Assembly (NCBI GenBank): GCA_023433825.1
Contig: JAEYTU010000339.1
Span: forward strand, 1-9,527
From: Planctomycetota bacterium
Lineage (GTDB): Bacteria > Planctomycetota > UBA1135 > UBA2386
Length of the DNA: 9,527 nt
Reading direction: 5' to 3'
Shown piece after piece: positions 4,862-9,527 of this stretch (position 1 is the stretch's first letter; the number at the start of each line of letters is the position of its first letter). Made by a program: the position numbers and the translations under genes. Under the pieces are notes generated by a model, which searched no databases, was not told the origin of the DNA, and saw nothing but the letters and a program-made list of their open reading frames with translations.

Positions 4862-7506
4862 GGGGGCTTCCCGTGCGCCAGCGGCGGCGGCTCGACGTCG
4901 CCGGGTGCGCCCTGCGCACGCCGGCGCAATCCGGGCAGTGCCAGGAACAGCAGCAGGAACACCGCCGTCGCGACGCTGACACCGATGCCGAGGTCGAGAC
5001 GCGGCGTTCGGTAGCGGAACTCGACGCGGCACGCGCGGTCGGGGATCTCGACGACGCGCATGTGCAGGTTGCCGCGCAGCACCGGAACGGCGCGGCCGTC
5101 GACGGCGGCCGTCCATCCGGAGAAGACGGCGTCGTTCGTGACCAGCAGCGCGCGCGCGCCCGGACCGACCTCGACGGCGAAGTGGAGCGGGGTGTCGGCG
5201 ACGACCGTGACCTTGCGCCCGCTGCCGGCGCCGTCGCCGGCGTCGGTCTGCGTGCGCCGGGCGGCCTCGGCGTTCGTCAGCAAGACCGCGTCGGCTGGGC
5301 GGAGCGCCGTGTCGACGAGTGCGTCGACGACGGCGCCGTCATCGGGGACGACGCGCGCCGTGCCGACCGTGAACGCGCGCGCCAACGCCGTCGGCCGCTC
5401 GTGGACGAAGAAGCGCCCCGACGGGCCTTCGAGTGTCGGACCGACGGCGGGGCCGGCGTTCGACAGCGGCGTCGTCGACAGCAGGTAGCGCACGCCGAGC
5501 AGATCGAGGTACGGGTGGCGCAGCCGTTCGTCGTCGGGCAGCGCGCCGCTCCAGAACCCGCGAACCATGTTGCCGACGCCGAAGATCCGCGTCAGCGGCA
5601 GGTGCGAGCGCCCGTCGACGAACGTGTAGATGTTCAGGTCGCGGATCCGCTCCGGCACGAGCGTGCACGGCGGCAGTTGGATCGGCAGCGGCGGCGCGTC
5701 GACGGCACGCGCGCGCGCGACCGTGAATCCGCCGTCGCCGGCCGCCGCATCGCGCCGCGCGCGCAGGAACTCGTGGACCGGCGTCGACGTCGTCGGGTGC
5801 AGTTCACGGCCGCGGTTGACGGCGTAGCCGAGGGTCGCGATCTGGCCGATCGCCGCTGCGAGACCGACGAACACGACGAAGGCGCGCAGCCGCGGACCGA
5901 CGCGCGGGAGCAGCGCGAACCACAGCGCGGCAGCCGTCGCCGCGATCGCGACGTGGCGCAGGTTCGCGAGCAGCAGCACGCGCGCCGGCGCCATCGACGG
6001 CTCGAGGATCGAACGCACGGCGTCGACGGTCAGGTCCGGGTTGTGACCGAGGAACCATGCGTGCACGTTCGGCAGGATCTCGGCCAGCCAGACGTCGTGC
6101 GGCGTCAGCCGCAGCCACAGCCACGCGCTGGCGCTGCCCGCCGCCAGTGCGACGCAGAGCGCCGTCGGAATGCGCGTTCGCAACCGTTCCGGCGTGCTCC
6201 GCAGCAGGCGATCGAGCCCGAACGCCGCGAGGCACGCGACGAGCAGCCCGACCGGGCCGAGGAACCGCAGCGGCGGGACGCTCGAGAAGCCCGGGAACTC
6301 GTTGATCGCGCGCGTCAGCGGCGCGCCGGTCGCGAGCAGCAGCAGCACGACGCCGATCACCGTCGCGAAGACGCGGAACCAACGTCCACGCCCGACGATT
6401 CCGAGCACGGCGAGCACGAGCACGGCGGTTCCGGGGAAGACGGTCTGCTCGACGTAGTTGAAGTTCGGCAGCAGCGGTTTGCCGGTCGCCCAATCGGTGC
6501 GCGAGCTGAACCACGTCGCGAGCGGCGTCGTCGGCGTCGGCAGCGTCTGCGCGAGATGCGGGTGGCCGAACGCGTCGGGCAGCACGAAGCCGAGCAGGCC
6601 GGCGAAGTCGACCGTCTGTGCGGCGAGTTCGGCCGCGCCCGGCGTCGGCGTGCGGTTCGACTCCGGGAAGAACGCGAACATCGGCAGCAGTTGCACGGCG
6701 GCCAGCAGGAACCCGCACACGGCGCCGAGCAGCAGCCAGCCGAACGTCGCGACACCCTCGGAGCGGCCGTCGCGGCGCATCCGGCGGAGTCCGACGAACA
6801 GCGCGAGGCACGCCGTCACGAGCGTCGCCGGCGCCGCGTAGGCCGGGAAGCCGGCGAGCCACGTCGCCGCCAGCGTGACGGCGAGCGCGACGACGGCGAG
6901 GCGGCGGCGCGGACCTTCGCCGTCGGCGATCCGAAGGACCGCCCACAGCATCGCGGGCAGCCAGACCAGCGCGCCGGCGCGTTGATAGAAGTGCAGGTTC
7001 GCCGCGAGCGTCCCGCCGAACGTGAACGCCAGCGCGCCGAACGTCGCTGCGAGCGGGGCGACGTGCAGCGCGCGCAGCAGGCCGAACGTGCCGAACGCCG
7101 CGACCGCGAGCGTGAACCACGCGAGCAGGGCCAAGCCGTCGGCCGGATCGGCGGTCGCGAACAGCAGCCAGTGCGGTGGGTACAGCAGTCCGACGACGGC
7201 GGTCGCGAGCAGCGGCGCGCCGCTCCGCGCAAACGGGTTCCACTCCGGCAGCCGGCCGGCCGCGAGTTCTTGCCGCGCGAACGCGATCTCCGGACGGAAG
7301 ACGAGCGGGACCTCGGTCACGTCGGTGTTCTGGTCCGCCGTGATCGCCGCGAGTTCGTCGGCCGTCAGCGTCGTCGCGACCGGCGGGAACTGCGCCGTGT
7401 CGAACGGCATGTACTTGCGCGGCCCGAGCAGTGACGGCGCGAGGAACACGGCCGGCGCGGTCAGCAGCAGAACGATTGCCAGCCACGGCGCGCGGAGTTT
7501 GGTCAC
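4852..7506 (-). CDS. YfhO-family membrane protein, putative GT-C-type glycosyltransferase (gene B)
   Basis: This 884-residue protein is the best-preserved YfhO-type protein of the three. It has a TM at about 10-27, then an exported loop with YMPFD (32-36) and Asp62, a candidate for the acidic residue that GT-C enzymes carry in the first loop. GRLPEWNP (84-91) and LYPPHW (108-113) follow. Next come about 14 TMs, with AGFPAY (218-223, GGxPQ position), VQLLP (271-275), LPDAFG (309-314), YVEQTVFPG (351-359), RFLGP...GLDRLL (414-435), LLGVRYLLS (669-677), an exported C-terminal domain with GWTAAVDG (797-804), a last TM (839-859) and a Pro-rich tail. The family is linked to sugar transfer from lipid carriers to envelope polymers; the substrate here is unknown. 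GTG at 7506 is chosen because it overlaps the stop of gene C in the form GTGA, the hydrophobic N-terminus follows at once, and GGGAA (7513-7517) lies 6 nt ahead. The frame stays open far upstream, but that part is an Arg-rich shadow of gene C. Confidence 0.88.
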   Translation of the reverse strand: MTKLRAPWLAIVLLLTAPAVFLAPSLLGPRKYMPFDTAQFPPVATTLTADELAAITADQNTDVTEVPLVFRPEIAFARQELAAGRLPEWNPFARSGAPLLATAVVGLLYPPHWLLFATADPADGLALLAWFTLAVAAFGTFGLLRALHVAPLAATFGALAFTFGGTLAANLHFYQRAGALVWLPAMLWAVLRIADGEGPRRRLAVVALAVTLAATWLAGFPAYAAPATLVTACLALFVGLRRMRRDGRSEGVATFGWLLLGAVCGFLLAAVQLLPMFAFFPESNRTPTPGAAELAAQTVDFAGLLGFVLPDAFGHPHLAQTLPTPTTPLATWFSSRTDWATGKPLLPNFNYVEQTVFPGTAVLVLAVLGIVGRGRWFRVFATVIGVVLLLLATGAPLTRAINEFPGFSSVPPLRFLGPVGLLVACLAAFGLDRLLRSTPERLRTRIPTALCVALAAGSASAWLWLRLTPHDVWLAEILPNVHAWFLGHNPDLTVDAVRSILEPSMAPARVLLLANLRHVAIAATAAALWFALLPRVGPRLRAFVVFVGLAAAIGQIATLGYAVNRGRELHPTTSTPVHEFLRARRDAAAGDGGFTVARARAVDAPPLPIQLPPCTLVPERIRDLNIYTFVDGRSHLPLTRIFGVGNMVRGFWSGALPDDERLRHPYLDLLGVRYLLSTTPLSNAGPAVGPTLEGPSGRFFVHERPTALARAFTVGTARVVPDDGAVVDALVDTALRPADAVLLTNAEAARRTQTDAGDGAGSGRKVTVVADTPLHFAVEVGPGARALLVTNDAVFSGWTAAVDGRAVPVLRGNLHMRVVEIPDRACRVEFRYRTPRLDLGIGVSVATAVFLLLFLALPGLRRRAQGAPGDVEPPPLAHGKPPPR
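7503..7506 (-). other. Four-base stop/start overlap GTGA between genes C and B
   Basis: The TGA that ends gene C (7505-7503) and the GTG that starts gene B (7506-7504) share bases in the sequence GTGA. This arrangement is typical of translational coupling, in which the terminating ribosome reinitiates, and it indicates that C and B are made from one mRNA, probably in matched amounts. Confidence 0.8.
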
Positions 7507-9527
7507 GAGGCGTTCCCGGTGTGGCGACGACGGCGAGCGGAGACAGCGGCGGCGACGCAGAGCGCGACGATCGAAAGCAGACCGACGGCGGCGACGACCT
7601 GCGGTCGGACGACTGAGGGACCGTCGAAGCGAAACGTCACGCGGTGGGATCCTGCCGGCAGACGGACGCCGCGCAACCAGTGATCGACCGGGAACACCGG
7701 GATCCGCTCGGCCCCGAGCGTGGCCGTCCACCCGGCGTCGAACGGATCGGCGAGCCGCAGCACGCCGGCGCTCTCTGCGTCGACGTCGACGACGACCTCG
7801 TCGTCGGAGTGGCGGACGACGGTCGCCGTTCCGCCGCGCGTCGCCGTCGCGTCCGGTGCGAAGTCGGTGGTCTCGACGATCGCCGTCGCGCGCGCGTCGC
7901 GACGCCGATCGACGAGACGCGTCAACCGCGCGGCGCGGTCGGGCTCGACGAGGACGTGGGCCTCGGCGACGAACGTCGCGCGCGGCAGCGTCGTCGTCCG
8001 TTCGTAGAGGCGCGGGTGGCGATCGGCGCCCAGCGCGGTCACGCCGCCGCCTTCGAGCGCGACGTCGGACAGCACGAAGCGCAGGCCGACGACGTCGAGC
8101 AGCGGGTGCGTCAGCGACGCCGGATCGCGGAACGCGCCGACACCGACGCCACCGAGCGACGTCGTCGGCTCGATCGCCGCGAAGAACTCCTCGTAGCGGC
8201 GCGGCGGCAGCGGGACGTAGCCGGCCAGGTCCTCGAGCCCGAGGAACGCGCCGAGGTTCGGCAGCAGCAGCGGTGGGGCGGTCGTGTCGCGCTGCAGGCG
8301 TTGGATGCGAGGACGCGGTGCCGCGGCGTCGCGCGCCGCAGCGTCGGCGGCGAGTGCCGGCTGCAGGACGCCGGGCGGTGTCGTCACGCGTTCGCTTCGG
8401 ACGACGACGACCGGCCCGCGGCCGGCGACGACGAGGTCGAGCGCGTTCGCCGCGATCAGCAACGCCAGCGCGAGACGGCGGCGGCGCAGCGCGAGCAGTG
8501 CACAGGCGAGGCCGGCGAACGCGGCCGTTCGGCCGAACGTCGCCAGCAGCCGGTCCCGGTTCGTCGCGGCCTCGTCGCCGATCGGCTCGCGCGTGACGGC
8601 GCCGTGGAATGCCTCGACCGGCAGCGGCGGCGAGCCGGTGCGCTCCGCGAGCGCGGCGAGGCAGCGCTGCGCGTAGAACGTCTCGATCGCCGCAGGACTG
8701 CGCATGTGGAACGCTGCACCGGCGGCGCTGACGACGGTCAGTGCAGCGGCGGCCAGCCACGTGCCGCGCAGACGTTCGCCGTCGAGCAGCCGCTGCGCCC
8801 CGAGGGCCGCCAGCACGGGGGCTGCGATCGCGACGAGGAACAGCATTCGTTTCCAGTCGCCGGCGCGCGCACCGGGGACGATCGCCGAGAGCTGCAACAG
8901 CGGTGGCGTCGCCGTCGCGAGCAGCAGGCCGAGCACGGCGACGCCGGTGAAGAAGCGGGCGTCGCCACGCAGGCGCGATCGGACGCCGGCGAACGCGAGC
9001 AGGAAGCCGGCGATGCCGATGCCGAACGCGGTCTCGGGCCAGTTCGTGAACCCGGCGCGCAGCCGCGCGTCGTCGAGGCGCCACAGTGCGAACCACGAAC
9101 TGCGCGTGAACTCGACGCCGTCCGGCGGCACGTAGAACCGATCGGCCGGCCAGTGCAGCAGGTCGGGCCAGAACGCGGCGAGCAGGTGGTCGAACTCGAG
9201 CGCACGTTCGGCGAGCAGTTCGGGGGTGCCTTCGAGACGCGACGTGACGGCGCGAGCCTCGAGGACCGGACCCATCTGCGCGAACGCGACGAGTGCGCCG
9301 GCGGCGAGGCCGGCGCCGAGGTACAGCAGCGGGCGCAGACGTCGGCCCGGCGTTCGTGCAGTCTCGAGCACGGCGTAGCCGAGCGTCAGCCACGTCGCCT
9401 GCAGCGCGACCTGCGGCAGGCCGCCGAGCCACGCGATCGCGACCGAGACCGCGAGCAGCGCGGCCGTTCCGGCGCCGCCGCCGCGGAACAGCGCCTGCAC
9501 GCACAGCAGCATCGGGAACGTCGGCAG
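7503..9527 (-). CDS. YfhO-like membrane protein, N-terminus outside window (gene C)
   Basis: The frame is open to the right edge of the window, giving 674 visible residues; the true start and the first exported loop lie outside. An internal Met at 9512 begins inside a membrane segment and is not a credible start. The order of landmarks matches YfhO-type proteins: GGLPQ (visible 35-39), QMGP (84-87), WPDLL (120-124), NWPET (162-166), DWKRMLF...GAQRLL (about 224-248), VVGLRFVLS (479-487), GWTATLG (599-605), a last TM (about 643-662) and a short basic tail SARRRRHTGNAS. The region between about 250 and 640 contains a TM pair followed by a large exported domain. It is likely a membrane-bound glycosyltransferase-like protein; the first-loop acidic residue cannot be checked here. 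It is the first visible gene of the minus-strand unit and overlaps gene B by 4 nt. Its promoter is outside the window. Confidence 0.85.
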   Translation of the reverse strand: MPTFPMLLCVQALFRGGGAGTAALLAVSVAIAWLGGLPQVALQATWLTLGYAVLETARTPGRRLRPLLYLGAGLAAGALVAFAQMGPVLEARAVTSRLEGTPELLAERALEFDHLLAAFWPDLLHWPADRFYVPPDGVEFTRSSWFALWRLDDARLRAGFTNWPETAFGIGIAGFLLAFAGVRSRLRGDARFFTGVAVLGLLLATATPPLLQLSAIVPGARAGDWKRMLFLVAIAAPVLAALGAQRLLDGERLRGTWLAAAALTVVSAAGAAFHMRSPAAIETFYAQRCLAALAERTGSPPLPVEAFHGAVTREPIGDEAATNRDRLLATFGRTAAFAGLACALLALRRRRLALALLIAANALDLVVAGRGPVVVVRSERVTTPPGVLQPALAADAAARDAAAPRPRIQRLQRDTTAPPLLLPNLGAFLGLEDLAGYVPLPPRRYEEFFAAIEPTTSLGGVGVGAFRDPASLTHPLLDVVGLRFVLSDVALEGGGVTALGADRHPRLYERTTTLPRATFVAEAHVLVEPDRAARLTRLVDRRRDARATAIVETTDFAPDATATRGGTATVVRHSDDEVVVDVDAESAGVLRLADPFDAGWTATLGAERIPVFPVDHWLRGVRLPAGSHRVTFRFDGPSVVRPQVVAAVGLLSIVALCVAAAVSARRRRHTGNAS

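Noticed and set aside
3228..4979. 583-codon + strand frame, Arg/Gln/Glu-rich
   Set aside because: It is antisense to gene A; long open antisense frames come from strong G/C bias at the third codon position, and the product has no domain or membrane pattern.
4740..4982. 81-codon upstream extension of gene A
   Set aside because: It overlaps the end of gene B, is Arg/Pro/Cys-rich, and ends just where an SD-preceded TTG and a hydrophobic N-terminus begin.
4873..7434. 853-codon + strand frame antisense to gene B
   Set aside because: Its composition is extremely rich in Arg, Gln, Asp and Glu with no hydrophobic core; gene B on the other strand has clear membrane topology and family motifs.
7507..9504. 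Upstream extension of gene B frame (666 codons) over gene C
   Set aside because: The extension is an Arg/Ala-rich shadow of gene C in another frame; gene C carries the recognisable motifs, and the GTG at 7506 gives a standard overlap start.

Overview
The window is a GC-rich (visibly around 70%) bacterial chromosome segment. The partial protein at the left edge has the Cys-containing, Pro/Gly-rich C-terminal layout that I associate with secreted proteins of Planctomycetota. The ssrA tag resembles short planctomycete-type tags. Together these suggest Planctomycetota, but the assignment is an inference and no taxonomic marker other than tmRNA is present.

Layout on the + strand: (1) 1-582, the 3' end of a secreted or surface protein gene; (2) 649-997, a complete one-piece tmRNA gene (ssrA) with a perfect alanine-type acceptor stem, encoded CCA, a first pseudoknot and a short tag AETHALAA, followed by a strong 14-bp hairpin at 1013-1045; (3) 1127-2281, a CorA-family Mg2+/Co2+ channel with a perfect 7-bp inverted repeat just ahead of its start codon.

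Layout on the - strand, convergent with corA: three consecutive large polytopic membrane proteins of the YfhO type (GT-C-like glycosyltransferase superfamily), read right to left: gene C (7503-9527, 5' end outside the window), gene B (4852-7506, GTG start overlapping the stop of C by 4 nt) and gene A (2322-4739, TTG start after a 112-nt gap). All three keep the same ordered set of motifs and so appear to be diverged paralogs. C and B are almost certainly co-transcribed and translationally coupled; A may be in the same transcript or in its own unit.

The + strand genes are housekeeping (ribosome rescue, metal uptake). The - strand block looks like a dedicated envelope or polymer glycosylation module whose substrate cannot be read from this sequence. 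The most noteworthy points are the YfhO triplet, the unusually short tmRNA tag, and the palindrome in the corA leader.
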